Positions 1-7,603 are shown, counted from the stretch's first letter. The stretch is 13,065 bases of DNA from SIG469 sp964541215 (GCA_964541215.1 CAZIPP010000040.1:1-13065); one strand, 5' to 3'. Notes: a model not told the origin generated them from the letters alone. A program made the numbers and translations.

Positions 1-60
1 GGTGAGGTTTTCTTTATATTCGGCTGATAATTTACCATTTTGAATCTTGCTCATCAGCAT
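1..60 (-). CDS. possible 5' end of a divergent gene, cut by window edge
   Basis: The minus strand from position 60 to the edge is open for 20 codons, starting ATG and reading MLMSKIQNGKLSAEYKENLT, a hydrophilic stretch I do not recognise. An AAAGG sequence lies five bases before the ATG and could be a ribosome binding site. Twenty open codons are expected by chance fairly often, and a second ATG lies two codons further in. This is therefore a weak call. If it is real, it is transcribed divergently from the MaoC-like gene. Confidence 0.22.
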   Translation of the reverse strand, partial: MLMSKIQNGKLSAEYKENLT

Positions 61-75
61 ACAAGCCTTTAAAAT
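47..75 (+). promoter_or_regulatory. candidate promoter of the MaoC-like gene
   Basis: TTGCTC at 47-52 and TAAAAT at 70-75 are separated by 17 bases. The -10 matches consensus at five of six positions but the -35 only at three. It would start transcription near 82, just ahead of the GGAG ribosome binding site (84-87) of the gene at 96. It overlaps the doubtful minus-strand fragment at 1-60. Confidence 0.35.
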
Positions 76-95
76 ATTACCATGGAGATGATGAA

Positions 96-1433
96 ATGAG
101 CAAATTTTTGACACTTTATCCCGGCATCTATCTGCCCGAAGAAAAAAAGGCCATGGCTGCCTACCGCGCAAAGATAGACGCCATCAATAACCGTACAGTA
201 GACATTCAGGACGTGGTTTCCGGCAAAGTGGTGCTGGAAGCTCCCGGCGGTCCTTCCGTAATAAACGTTGCAGAAGCTTCCACAAAGAAAGTACGGCTCT
301 GGGCTGCCGATGATCCCCTTTTCGGCGGCGACGACGCTCCCGCCTTCCCCACCTGTGCCATGCCCAACGGCGGCTTCTTCGGTGGACTTACCGCCGATTT
401 CGGCGACGAGAAGGCTGTGCGTGAGCATCACCACTACTGCACCTTCCACCGCCCCCTTTTGGCTTCCGATACCCTGTACATCGTTGTGGACAACATGGAG
501 TTTTTCGACATAACTCCCGCCTGCGGAAGCGAATACCGCACATGGGCAATGCGCGGTACAGGCAAGTACTACAACCAGCGCGGCGAGCTTGTTATCACTC
601 AGACCTGCGGCGCAAAAGAAAGCTTTAAGATATACGCTGATCCCAATGAACGCACATGGAACGCCCGCATGGAGGACTTCGACTGGTCAAACCACGCTTT
701 CCACGTTTATACCGACGAGGACTGGAACACCATTTCCCAGCTCTGGAAAGCCGAAAAACGCCAAGGCAGTGAGCCTCTGTATTTTGAGGACGTTTCTGTT
801 GGCGATACTCCCGCGGCTACTGTGGAAGGACCCGTCACCACAGTTGAAAAGTCTCCCCTTGCCAACGGTCCTTCCATGTCTGACCGCTATGTCAAGGCTC
901 ACTGGGGCGAAGATAAGTCCGACTGGGTGCGTGACGAGTTCGGCATCTGGCATGTTCCCGCCGAGGAGGCAAGAGAGATAGAGTCCAAAAAGCGTCCCGG
1001 AGGTCCTCCTCCCCGCGCACCCAAGCCCGGCGAAGAAAACCGCATCGATAATTCTCCCCCGGCTATCCGCGGTCGTGCTTCCTTTGAAAACTATACCGGA
1101 CGCGACGCTGCTGTTCAGGCCATATACAACTGGATGGGGCAGCACGGCAAGCTGGTCAAGCTGAGCTGGTGTATCGGCTCGGAGCCCATGATGGAGTCAC
1201 ACCACATCCCTGCCCATCCCAACCGCGTCAGCAGCTTTTTGAAGGTTCCCGGTATGGAAGACCGCTTCACCGACATCCACGGCGAAGCAGGCGACCTGCT
1301 GATCAGCCGCATATACATTACCGGTAAGGACGAAGAGAACGGCACCGTGGAGCTTACATGGTGGACCGAAACCATTGAAGGTCAGATATTTACCGAAGGA
1401 ACTGCTGAAGTAAAGCTGCCCAAAAGAGTGTAA
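96..1433 (+). CDS. double hot-dog, MaoC-like acyl dehydratase family protein, substrate unknown
   Basis: A 445-residue soluble protein whose layout fits a two-domain MaoC/FAS1-dehydratase-like hot-dog protein. These families act on acyl-CoA or acyl-ACP enoyl/hydroxyacyl intermediates. The N-terminal half (about 105-180) has the hallmarks FHRPLLASDTL and YYNQRGELVITQT, typical of the MaoC N-terminal-type domain. The second domain opens with YFEDVSVGDTPAATVEGPVT (229-248) and ends with strands around 400-440. A proline-rich linker-like stretch lies at 299-312 (RPGGPPPRAPKPGE). I cannot find the usual D-x(4)-H hydratase dyad in the second domain, so catalysis is uncertain. The start is supported by GGAG at 84-87, eight bases before the ATG. 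No signal peptide or membrane segment is seen. The gene stands alone in its orientation, so neighbours give no pathway. Family assignment is fairly secure; function is not. Confidence 0.7.
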   Translation: MSKFLTLYPGIYLPEEKKAMAAYRAKIDAINNRTVDIQDVVSGKVVLEAPGGPSVINVAEASTKKVRLWAADDPLFGGDDAPAFPTCAMPNGGFFGGLTADFGDEKAVREHHHYCTFHRPLLASDTLYIVVDNMEFFDITPACGSEYRTWAMRGTGKYYNQRGELVITQTCGAKESFKIYADPNERTWNARMEDFDWSNHAFHVYTDEDWNTISQLWKAEKRQGSEPLYFEDVSVGDTPAATVEGPVTTVEKSPLANGPSMSDRYVKAHWGEDKSDWVRDEFGIWHVPAEEAREIESKKRPGGPPPRAPKPGEENRIDNSPPAIRGRASFENYTGRDAAVQAIYNWMGQHGKLVKLSWCIGSEPMMESHHIPAHPNRVSSFLKVPGMEDRFTDIHGEAGDLLISRIYITGKDEENGTVELTWWTETIEGQIFTEGTAEVKLPKRV

Positions 1434-1500
1434 AATAGCCTTCCTCATCAGAGGGGCTTATCCCTAACCACTAAATCCTGAATCCTAACCCCTGAAAAAG

Positions 1501-1533
1501 TTACCCGCTGCTGATGCAGCGGGTAATTTTTTT
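1501..1533 (+). terminator. bidirectional intrinsic terminator between the MaoC-like gene and gapA
   Basis: A perfect 11-bp stem (TTACCCGCTGC at 1501-1511, GCAGCGGGTAA at 1516-1526) has a TGAT loop. Seven T follow on the plus strand (1527-1533), and AAAAA precedes it at 1495-1499, which becomes a U tract for the minus strand. It lies at the 3' ends of two convergent genes and so can end both transcripts. Confidence 0.9.
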
Positions 1534-2539
1534 ACTTATTGTCTACTTCGTACATATGCTTGACAAGATCAAGAGTCTTCTGAGCATAGCCGGCTTCGTT
1601 GTCGTACCAGGAAACCAGCTTGACAAACTTGTCGGTCAGAGCAATACCTGCCTTGGCATCGAAGATGGAGGTACGGGTATCGCCAAGGAAGTCGGAAGAA
1701 ACGACCATATCCTCGGTGTAGCCCAGAATGCCCTTCAGAGGACCTTCGGAAGCAGCCTTAACAGCGGCGCATATCTCGTCGTAGGAAGCGCCCCTGACCA
1801 GCTGAACAGTCAGGTCAACAACGGAAACGTCCAGAGTGGGAACACGCATGGACATACCGGTGAGCTTGCCCTGCAGCTCGGGGATAACCTTGCCAACAGC
1901 CTTGGCAGCGCCGGTGGAGGAAGGAATGATGTTGCCGGAAGCGGCACGTCCGCCTCTCCAGTCCTTCTTGGAGGTGCCGTCAACAGTCTTCTGGGAAGCA
2001 GTGATGGAATGAACGGTGGTCATAAGACCGCTTTCAATGCCAAAATTGTCGTTGATGACCTTTGCAAGAGGAGCAAGGCAGTTGGTGGTGCAGGAAGCGT
2101 TGGAAACGATCTGCATGGAGGGGTCGTACTTATCGTTATTGACGCCCATAACGAACATGGGGGCGTCGTTGGAAGGAGCGGAGATGATTACCTTCCTGGC
2201 TCCGCGGTCCAGATGGGGCTGGCATTTTTCCATGGTGGTGAACTTGCCGGTGGTCTCCAGAACATATTCTGCGCCGACAGAAGCCCAGTCGATATCTGCG
2301 GGCTTGGATTCAAGGAAGATCTTTATTTCCTTGCCATTGACGATAAGAGTGTCGTCGGTGTAGTCGATAGTGCCCTGATAAACACCGTGGACGGAGTCGT
2401 ATTTAAGCTTGTATGCCATGTAATCGGGAGCAACAGTGCTGTTGATAGCAACGATATCAAAATCTTCGCTCATCGCTGCAGAGCGAACCGCCAGTCTGCC
2501 TATTCTGCCAAAACCATTGATGCCGAGTTTGATAGCCAT
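1532..2539 (-). CDS. gapA: glyceraldehyde-3-phosphate dehydrogenase, type I
   Basis: Cytosolic glycolytic enzyme that oxidises glyceraldehyde 3-phosphate with NAD(P)+ and phosphate to 1,3-bisphosphoglycerate. The 335-residue length is normal. Visible motifs are the Rossmann start GINGFGRIGR (6-15), the active-site SNASCTTNCLAP with nucleophile Cys150, His177, and a DWRGGRAA segment from 193. The sequence is closer to the E. coli GapA type than to Bacillus GapA. It is unusual at the cofactor pocket: Ser34 replaces the Asp of the common AIND motif, and Thr189 replaces the Pro of the DGPS motif. Both positions are known specificity determinants, so NADP use is possible. AAGGAG at 2552-2557 and the ATG at 2537-2539 support the start. 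The gene has its own promoter and terminator and is probably monocistronic. Confidence 0.97.
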   Translation of the reverse strand: MAIKLGINGFGRIGRLAVRSAAMSEDFDIVAINSTVAPDYMAYKLKYDSVHGVYQGTIDYTDDTLIVNGKEIKIFLESKPADIDWASVGAEYVLETTGKFTTMEKCQPHLDRGARKVIISAPSNDAPMFVMGVNNDKYDPSMQIVSNASCTTNCLAPLAKVINDNFGIESGLMTTVHSITASQKTVDGTSKKDWRGGRAASGNIIPSSTGAAKAVGKVIPELQGKLTGMSMRVPTLDVSVVDLTVQLVRGASYDEICAAVKAASEGPLKGILGYTEDMVVSSDFLGDTRTSIFDAKAGIALTDKFVKLVSWYDNEAGYAQKTLDLVKHMYEVDNK

Positions 2540-2597
2540 GATATATCCCTACTCCTTATATCAGTTATGTATTTTATGCCATAAGTGGCTATTATCC

Positions 2598-2626
2598 ATT
2601 ATATAACTTTGACCTGCATATTTAAA
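2598..2626 (-). promoter_or_regulatory. candidate gapA promoter
   Basis: On the minus strand TTTAAA (2621-2626) is followed after 17 bases by a perfect TATAAT (2598-2603). Transcription would begin near 2591, giving a leader of about 50 bases before the gapA ATG. Confidence 0.65.
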
Positions 2627-2659
2627 GTACCGAAAACAAATTTCAGAGATTTGACGTGC

Positions 2660-2694
2660 AAACGGCTGCATGACACAGTGTCATACAGCCGTTT
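2660..2694 (-). terminator. hairpin downstream of lpdA, likely terminator
   Basis: A long inverted repeat pairs AAACGGCTG (2660-2668) with CAGCCGTTT (2686-2694) and continues through ATGACA/TGTCAT. The only imperfect pair, 2669/2685, is a G-U wobble in minus-strand RNA but a C-A mismatch in plus-strand RNA. This points to function in the lpdA transcript, whose stop is at 2706. The U tract after the stem is only three bases, so termination strength is uncertain. It also separates the glycine-cleavage block from gapA. Confidence 0.55.
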
Positions 2695-2705
2695 TGACTA
2701 TTCGC

Positions 2706-4088
2706 TTATCTCTTGGAGGGCATAACGTGGAGGGCTTTTCCTTCCGCTGCTTCAACAGCTTCGGAAATGCCTTCAACAAAGGAAGGATGGGGACGCATGA
2801 CGCAGTTGAGCGCGTCGTGATGCAGTCCGTTGGCAACGGCAGTGGTAAGCTCGCCGATCATATCGGTGGCTCTTTCGCACATGATGTGCGCGCCCAGCAG
2901 AGTCATATCTTCCTCGGCAAATACCAGCTTGATAAAGCCGCGCTCGCCGCCTTCGATAATGGTTTTTGCGTTGCCGCCCATAACGTATTTGCTGGTCTTG
3001 ACAGCGATACCGGCAGCCTTGGCTTCGTCGGCGGTGATGCCTACGGAAGCGATCTCGGGAGTGGTATACAGGCAGGCAGGGACAAGCTTGGTATTGACAT
3101 CGATATCCTGACCCGCAACACATTCTGCGGCAGCCATGCCTTCGTACTCGGCCTTATGTGCCAGCTGAACGCCGCCAATGGCGTCACCTATGGCGTACAG
3201 ACCGGGAACGGAAGTCCGGAACTTTTCGTCAACGACCAGATATCCACGGTTCATTTCGGGCTCAACACCATCAAACAGTCCGTCAGTCAGGGGTTTTCTG
3301 CCCATGGCAGCCAGAACACCTTCGGCGACTACAGTTTCAGTCTTGCCCTTCTGCTCGAAGGTTACGGCAAGCTGACCGTCAGACTGCTCGACACACTTGA
3401 CAGAAGCTCCGGCAAATACCTTTACGCCACGCTTTTTGAGTATCATGGTCAGGTTCTGGGATATCTCTCTGTCCATATTGGCAACGATGCGGTCAAGCGC
3501 CTCGATAATGGTGACCTCGCAGCCCAGCTCATTGTACAGGCTGCCCAGCTCAACGCCGATAACGCCGCCGCCGATGATGATAAGGCTCTTGTACATACGA
3601 ACCTCTTCCAATATCTCATCGGAGGTGACGACTCCGGGCAGGTCAAGACCGGGAATGGGCGGACGTGAAGGCTTGGAACCGGCAGCGATAACAATGCTGT
3701 CGGCAGTATACTTTTCACCTGCGGCGGTGACCTCACCGGGAGCGGTGACTACGGCAGCTTCGTAAATTATGTCAACCTTATGAGCCTTCAACAGACCTTC
3801 CATACCGCCTCTGAGAGTATCCTGAATTTCTGCCTTGCGACCATGCATGGCACCGAAATCAAAGCTCAGACCGGAAATGGAAATACCGAGATTTTCGGCA
3901 TTTTTCATATGAGAATACAGACCGGCACTGTGCATAAGTGCCTTTGTGGGGATGCAGCCTCGGTTCAGGCAGGTTCCTCCTACCTTGTCTTTTTCAAAAA
4001 GCAGAACGCTTTTTCCCAGCTGGGACAGTCTTACAGCAGCACCATAGCCGCCGGGACCTCCGCCGATTACTATTGCGTCGTAATGCAT
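2706..4088 (-). CDS. lpdA: dihydrolipoyl dehydrogenase (L protein)
   Basis: FAD-dependent enzyme that reoxidises the dihydrolipoyl arm of GcvH and passes electrons to NAD+. The 460 residues show the FAD-binding GGGPGGYGAA (9-18) and the redox-active disulfide GGTCLNRGCIPTK (Cys40, Cys45). They also show the NAD-binding IIGGGVIGVELGSLYNELG, the second FAD contact GLYAIGDAIGG, and the C-terminal HPSFVE, whose His434 and Glu439 correspond to the catalytic His-Glu pair. There is no N-terminal lipoyl domain, which some clostridial Lpd proteins carry. The start is set by GAGG at 4097-4100, eight bases from the ATG. It is the last gene of the glycine-cleavage block, so GcvH is its likely partner, although service to other lipoyl complexes cannot be excluded. 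The 185-bp gap from gcvPB holds a palindromic repeat and a TATAAT sequence. Confidence 0.95.
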   Translation of the reverse strand: MHYDAIVIGGGPGGYGAAVRLSQLGKSVLLFEKDKVGGTCLNRGCIPTKALMHSAGLYSHMKNAENLGISISGLSFDFGAMHGRKAEIQDTLRGGMEGLLKAHKVDIIYEAAVVTAPGEVTAAGEKYTADSIVIAAGSKPSRPPIPGLDLPGVVTSDEILEEVRMYKSLIIIGGGVIGVELGSLYNELGCEVTIIEALDRIVANMDREISQNLTMILKKRGVKVFAGASVKCVEQSDGQLAVTFEQKGKTETVVAEGVLAAMGRKPLTDGLFDGVEPEMNRGYLVVDEKFRTSVPGLYAIGDAIGGVQLAHKAEYEGMAAAECVAGQDIDVNTKLVPACLYTTPEIASVGITADEAKAAGIAVKTSKYVMGGNAKTIIEGGERGFIKLVFAEEDMTLLGAHIMCERATDMIGELTTAVANGLHHDALNCVMRPHPSFVEGISEAVEAAEGKALHVMPSKR

Positions 4089-4126
4089 TATGTTAACCTC
4101 GTGTTGGTAATTTCTATTATAGTTTA

Positions 4127-4260
4127 CCTGTCATTCCGAGCGAGCACAGGCAAGCGGCGCTTGTCTGTGCGACGAGGAATCCCCTTCCTATTGCGTGAGA
4201 AGATGGGGGATTTCTCCGCTATACGGTCTATTGAGACCGTATAGCGTTCGAAATGACAGG
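4127..4260. repeat. palindromic intergenic repeat, copy A (three-armed fold)
   Basis: The ends are a perfect 9-bp inverted repeat (CCTGTCATT 4127-4135, AATGACAGG 4252-4260). Inside lie three nested arms. The first, 4144-4155 with 4159-4170, is 12 bp with one G-T. The second is AATCCCC 4178-4184 with GGGGATT 4206-4212. The third, 4218-4229 with 4234-4245, is a perfect 12 bp. The whole can fold into a cloverleaf in RNA or a cruciform in DNA. It lies between gcvPB and lpdA, 13 bases past the gcvPB stop, and has no reading frame of its own. Confidence 0.85.
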
Positions 4261-4273
4261 CTAAAGTTGAATC

Positions 4274-5686
4274 TTAGAAGCTGTAACGTACCACGGGAGT
4301 ACGGGCAGCTCTGGTTTCGTCGGGTCGTCCGATGGGGGTGGAATGAGGTGCGGCATGGAGGTCTTCGGCATTCTCCCTCGCGCGCTTTGCGATCTCGATG
4401 AATACCTGAGCGGCCTCGTCCATAGTCTCCTTGGATTCGGTCTCGGTAGGCTCGATCATCAGAGCTTCGTGTACGATCAGGGGGAAGTACATCGTGGGAG
4501 GATGGATGCCTTCGTCCAGCAGAGCCTTTGCAACGTCGATAGCGGTTACGCCGGTCTCCTTCTTCAGACCTTCCAGAGTCATGACGAACTCATGCATGCA
4601 GATGCTGTCGTAAGCCATGTCGTAATAGGGAGCCAGAAGAGTTTTCATATAGTTGGCGTTGAGAACAGCGTTCTCAGCAGCTTCGCGGATGCCTTCGGCG
4701 CCCAGAGACAGGATGTAGGTCAGAGCCTTGATAACAACATTGAAGTTGCCGAAGAAAGCCTTTACCTGACCGATGGAATCGGGACGGCTGCCGTTTCCGC
4801 CAAGAGCGGAGGTGGGCAGATAAGGCATGAGGAAATCCTTGCAGGCAACGGGACCGGAACCGGGACCACCGCCGCCATGAGGAGTGGAGAAGGTCTTGTG
4901 GAGATTGCTGTGCATAACGTCGAAGCCCATGTCGCCGGGACGGACAACGCCCATAACAGCGTTCAGGTTAGCGCCGTCGTAGTAGCACAGACCGCCTGCT
5001 TCATGAACGATCCTGGTGATCTCAAGGATGTTTCTGTCGAACAGACCAACAGTGTTGGGGTTGGTCAGCATCAGACCGGCGGTATCATCGCCAACAGCTT
5101 CCTTCAGCTTTTCGATATCGACCATACCATACTCGTTGGAGGGGATGGTAACGGTGGTAAAGCCGCACATGGTAGCGGAAGCGGGGTTGGTACCGTGGGC
5201 AGCATCGGGAATTATCATCTTGGTGCGCTTGAAATCGCCTCTTGCGTGATGATAAGCCTTGATGAGCAGCAGACCGGTGAACTCACCGTGAGCGCCGGCA
5301 GCAGGCTGGAAGGACAGACCATCGAAGCCAAAAATTTCGCAAAGGAGCTTTTCGGCAACGGTAAGAGCCTCCAGGCAGCCCTGAACAGTCTCGTCGGGCT
5401 GGAGAGGATGGATATTGTTCCAGCCGGGCAGCGCAGCGATCTTTTCGTTGAGCTTGGGATTGTATTTCATGGTGCAGGAGCCCAGCGGATAGAAACCGGA
5501 GCAGACACCATGGCAGCGGCGCGCAAGAGCGGCATAATGGCGGCTCAGGTCGCCTTCGGATATTTCAGGCAGTCTGGGAGCTTCGGCACGGAGCATATCT
5601 CCGCCGAGCTTGTATTCGGGAACGTCGCACTCGGGCAGGACCTGATTTCCGCGACCGGCACGGCTTCTTTCAAAGATAAGTTCCAT
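4274..5686 (-). CDS. gcvPB: glycine dehydrogenase (decarboxylating), subunit 2
   Basis: The C-terminal, PLP-carrying subunit of the split P protein. With GcvPA it decarboxylates glycine and transfers the aminomethyl group to the lipoyl arm of GcvH. It has 470 residues, about the usual length. The PLP Schiff-base lysine is Lys264 in HSNLHKTFSTPHGGGGPGSG, followed by the glycine-rich loop. DAAHGTNPAS (161-170) and YYDGANLNAVMG (235-246) are characteristic. I chose the ATG at 5684-5686 because GGAGG (5697-5701) lies just upstream and the protein then begins MELIFERS as in homologues. A longer open frame reaching 5758 would run into gcvPA coding. The start overlaps the gcvPA stop by one base (TGATG), which implies translational coupling and near-equal amounts of the two subunits. 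Confidence 0.96.
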   Translation of the reverse strand: MELIFERSRAGRGNQVLPECDVPEYKLGGDMLRAEAPRLPEISEGDLSRHYAALARRCHGVCSGFYPLGSCTMKYNPKLNEKIAALPGWNNIHPLQPDETVQGCLEALTVAEKLLCEIFGFDGLSFQPAAGAHGEFTGLLLIKAYHHARGDFKRTKMIIPDAAHGTNPASATMCGFTTVTIPSNEYGMVDIEKLKEAVGDDTAGLMLTNPNTVGLFDRNILEITRIVHEAGGLCYYDGANLNAVMGVVRPGDMGFDVMHSNLHKTFSTPHGGGGPGSGPVACKDFLMPYLPTSALGGNGSRPDSIGQVKAFFGNFNVVIKALTYILSLGAEGIREAAENAVLNANYMKTLLAPYYDMAYDSICMHEFVMTLEGLKKETGVTAIDVAKALLDEGIHPPTMYFPLIVHEALMIEPTETESKETMDEAAQVFIEIAKRARENAEDLHAAPHSTPIGRPDETRAARTPVVRYSF

Positions 5687-7005
5687 CAGCAGCACACCTC
5701 CTTGATAATATCCACAGCTTTGTCCAGTTCTTCCACGGTGCACATTTCGGTAACGCACCAGAGGATGGAGCCGTCTTCCAGAGGCAGACCGGCAAGAATG
5801 TCGGCAGCGTCGAGAGCGGCAACTATCTTATCGGAAGATACAGGCATTTCGGTAACGAATTCATGGAAGAATTCGCCGCTGTATTTCAGCTCAACGCCAT
5901 CGATGGCAGAAAGCTGAGAAGCAAAGTAATGAGCCTTGGAAACGCAAAGGTTGGCAGCCTGAGCCAGACCTCCGGGACCCATAACGGTCATATAAACACC
6001 GGCAGTCAAAGCGCAGAGAGCTTCGTTGGAGCAGATGTTGGAAGAAGCCTTTTCACGGCGGATATGCTGCTCACGAGCCTGAAGAGTAAGAACGAAAGCG
6101 CGTTCGCCCCTGGAATCAACAGTCTCACCGACGATACGACCGGGCAGCTTGCGGGTAAGAGCGTTGGTGGTTGCCATGAAGCCCAGATAAGGACCGCCGA
6201 AGCTCATGGACATACCAAGGGGCTGACCTTCGCCAACGGCGATATCCACGCCCAGCTCGGCAGGAGTTTTCATGATGCCCAGCGCGATGGGGTTGCAGCC
6301 CATGATGAGCTTTGCGCCGACAGCGTGGACAGCTTCGGCAATGTCTTCCATGTCTTCAATGATGCCATAGAAGTTGGGGCTCTGGACATACAGGCAGGCG
6401 GCATCGGCGCCCATCATTTCCTTAACGGCGTCCAGATCGGTCTTGCCGTCCTTTGCGGGAACGACTACCAGCTCGGTATCGGAAGCGAAGCAGTAGGTCT
6501 TAACGGTGGCGATATACTCAGGGTTTGCGGTGGCGGATATGTAAGCCTTGACACGCTTGCGATCCTTGGTCATGGCAACAGCCTCAGCAGCGGCTTCTGC
6601 GCCATCGTAAACGGAGGCGTTGGAAACGTCCATACCGGTAAGTTCGCAGATCATGGTCTGGTACTCAAAGATGGACTGGAGAATACCCTGGCTGATCTCG
6701 GCCTGATAGGGAGTGTATGCAGTTACGAACTCCTCTTTGGAGGTGATGTCTTTAACTGCGGAGGGAATGTAGTGGTTATAGGAGCCTGCGCCGCGCAGAA
6801 TGGTGCTGTACACCTTGTTGCGGGCTGCCATGGCTTCCATCATGCGGCTGACTTCCAGTTCGCTGAGGGGAACAGGCAGGTCAAGGCGCTCTTTAAGGAA
6901 CACTTCGGACGGAACATCAGCAAAAAGCTCATCATAGGACTTTACGCCTACAGCCTCAAGCATCTGCTGCTTCTCGTCTTTGGTGGACGGTACATAGCTT
7001 GACAT
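5686..7005 (-). CDS. gcvPA: glycine dehydrogenase (decarboxylating), subunit 1
   Basis: The N-terminal subunit of the two-part P protein, 439 residues, near the usual length. It opens MSSYVPSTKDEKQQMLEAVG, and contains SYNHYIPSAVKDI, TAYTPYQAEISQGILQSIFEYQTMI and VYDGAEAAAEA, all typical of GcvPA. It lacks the PLP lysine, which is in GcvPB, and works only as a complex with it. The ATG at 7003-7005 has only a weak ribosome binding site (AGTGAG), in contrast to the strong sites of gcvH and gcvPB. The upstream 214-bp gap to gcvH holds a degenerate palindromic repeat and no convincing promoter, so expression probably depends on readthrough from gcvT and gcvH. Confidence 0.95.
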   Translation of the reverse strand: MSSYVPSTKDEKQQMLEAVGVKSYDELFADVPSEVFLKERLDLPVPLSELEVSRMMEAMAARNKVYSTILRGAGSYNHYIPSAVKDITSKEEFVTAYTPYQAEISQGILQSIFEYQTMICELTGMDVSNASVYDGAEAAAEAVAMTKDRKRVKAYISATANPEYIATVKTYCFASDTELVVVPAKDGKTDLDAVKEMMGADAACLYVQSPNFYGIIEDMEDIAEAVHAVGAKLIMGCNPIALGIMKTPAELGVDIAVGEGQPLGMSMSFGGPYLGFMATTNALTRKLPGRIVGETVDSRGERAFVLTLQAREQHIRREKASSNICSNEALCALTAGVYMTVMGPGGLAQAANLCVSKAHYFASQLSAIDGVELKYSGEFFHEFVTEMPVSSDKIVAALDAADILAGLPLEDGSILWCVTEMCTVEELDKAVDIIKEVCC

Positions 7006-7054
7006 TAAAAATACTCACTTTCTAAAATATGTTGAGAAAACCGCCGGACAGATA

Positions 7055-7202
7055 TCTTCATCCTGAGCCTGCGCAATAAGGAGCATCGTACAGAGTTTGC
7101 AAAGTCAAACCCGCCGGGTCTCAGGCTGCTCTTGAAACCTTGTCCCCTTCTTTAAGGCGTGGATTTCTCGTCGGGCACGGTCAGCTGTGCCAACCGTGCC
7201 CT
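7055..7202. repeat. degenerate palindromic repeat, copy D
   Basis: The left part TCATCCTGAGCCTGCG (7058-7073) is identical to a 16-base stretch of copy C (13027-13042). The right part GGATTTCTCGTC (7161-7172) matches copy A in minus orientation (4182-4171) at 11 of 12 bases. In both copies a hairpin starts at the next base; here it is GGGCACGG 7173-7180 with CCGTGCCC 7194-7201. The terminal CTGTCAT/ATGACAG repeats are worn away and the middle is not recognisable. The element fills most of the gcvH-gcvPA gap. The hairpin lacks a U tract on either side, so it is not a standard terminator. Confidence 0.5.
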
Positions 7203-7219
7203 CAATCTGTCTATTATAA

Positions 7220-7603
7220 TCAGTCTTCCTGGCTGGCGATGAAAGCTTCGTACTCGGCAGCGGACATGAGAACGTCGTCGCCGGTAACGCTTTCAACTTT
7301 GATCATCCATGCGTCATAAGCGCCTTCGTTGATGAGCTGGGGAGCGTCCAGCAGCTCTTCATTGATAGCAACAACAGTGCCGCCTACGGGGCTGACCAGA
7401 TCGGAAACAGCCTTGACAGACTCTACATCGCCAAAAGCTTCGCCGGCAACAACGGGGTCGCCTTCCATGGGCAGGTTTACGAAAACGATGTCGCCCAGTT
7501 CGTCCTGAGCAAAGTCGGTGATGCCAACGAGAGCGGTGCCATCGTCAAGCATTTTTACCCATTCATGAGATTCGGAATACAGCAGTTCTTCGGGTGTGAT
7601 CAT
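7220..7603 (-). CDS. gcvH: glycine cleavage system H protein
   Basis: Small lipoylated shuttle protein that carries the aminomethyl group from P to T and delivers reduced lipoate to the L protein. It has 127 residues from the chosen start. The lipoyl lysine is Lys64 in GDVESVKAVSDLVSPVGG; the N-terminal SHEWV and GITDFAQDELGDIVFVNLP are also diagnostic. The open frame extends five codons upstream to a TTG at 7618. However, GGAGG (7611-7615) lies inside that extension, seven bases before the ATG at 7601-7603, and homologues begin near this ATG, so the shorter start is preferred. No lipoate ligase or lipoate synthase is in the window, so lipoylation depends on genes elsewhere. Confidence 0.95.
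   Translation of the reverse strand: MITPEELLYSESHEWVKMLDDGTALVGITDFAQDELGDIVFVNLPMEGDPVVAGEAFGDVESVKAVSDLVSPVGGTVVAINEELLDAPQLINEGAYDAWMIKVESVTGDDVLMSAAEYEAFIASQED

Noticed and set aside
2..43. Plus-strand 3' end of an upstream gene ending TGA at 41-43
   Set aside because: Only 13 open codons are visible and nothing in the residues is recognisable; it cannot be told from chance.
1434..1500. CCTAAC-type short repeats between the MaoC-like gene and the terminator
   Set aside because: The units (TCCCTAACC, AATCCTAACCCC) are few and irregular; there is no array structure and no support for a CRISPR or regulatory repeat.
7006..7219. Internal promoter for gcvPA
   Set aside because: TTGACT occurs on the minus strand (about 7105-7110), but no -10 of reasonable quality lies 15-19 bases downstream.
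7105..7296. A 63-codon minus frame across the gcvH 3' end
   Set aside because: It overlaps gcvH in another frame, is of biased composition, and has no ribosome binding site.
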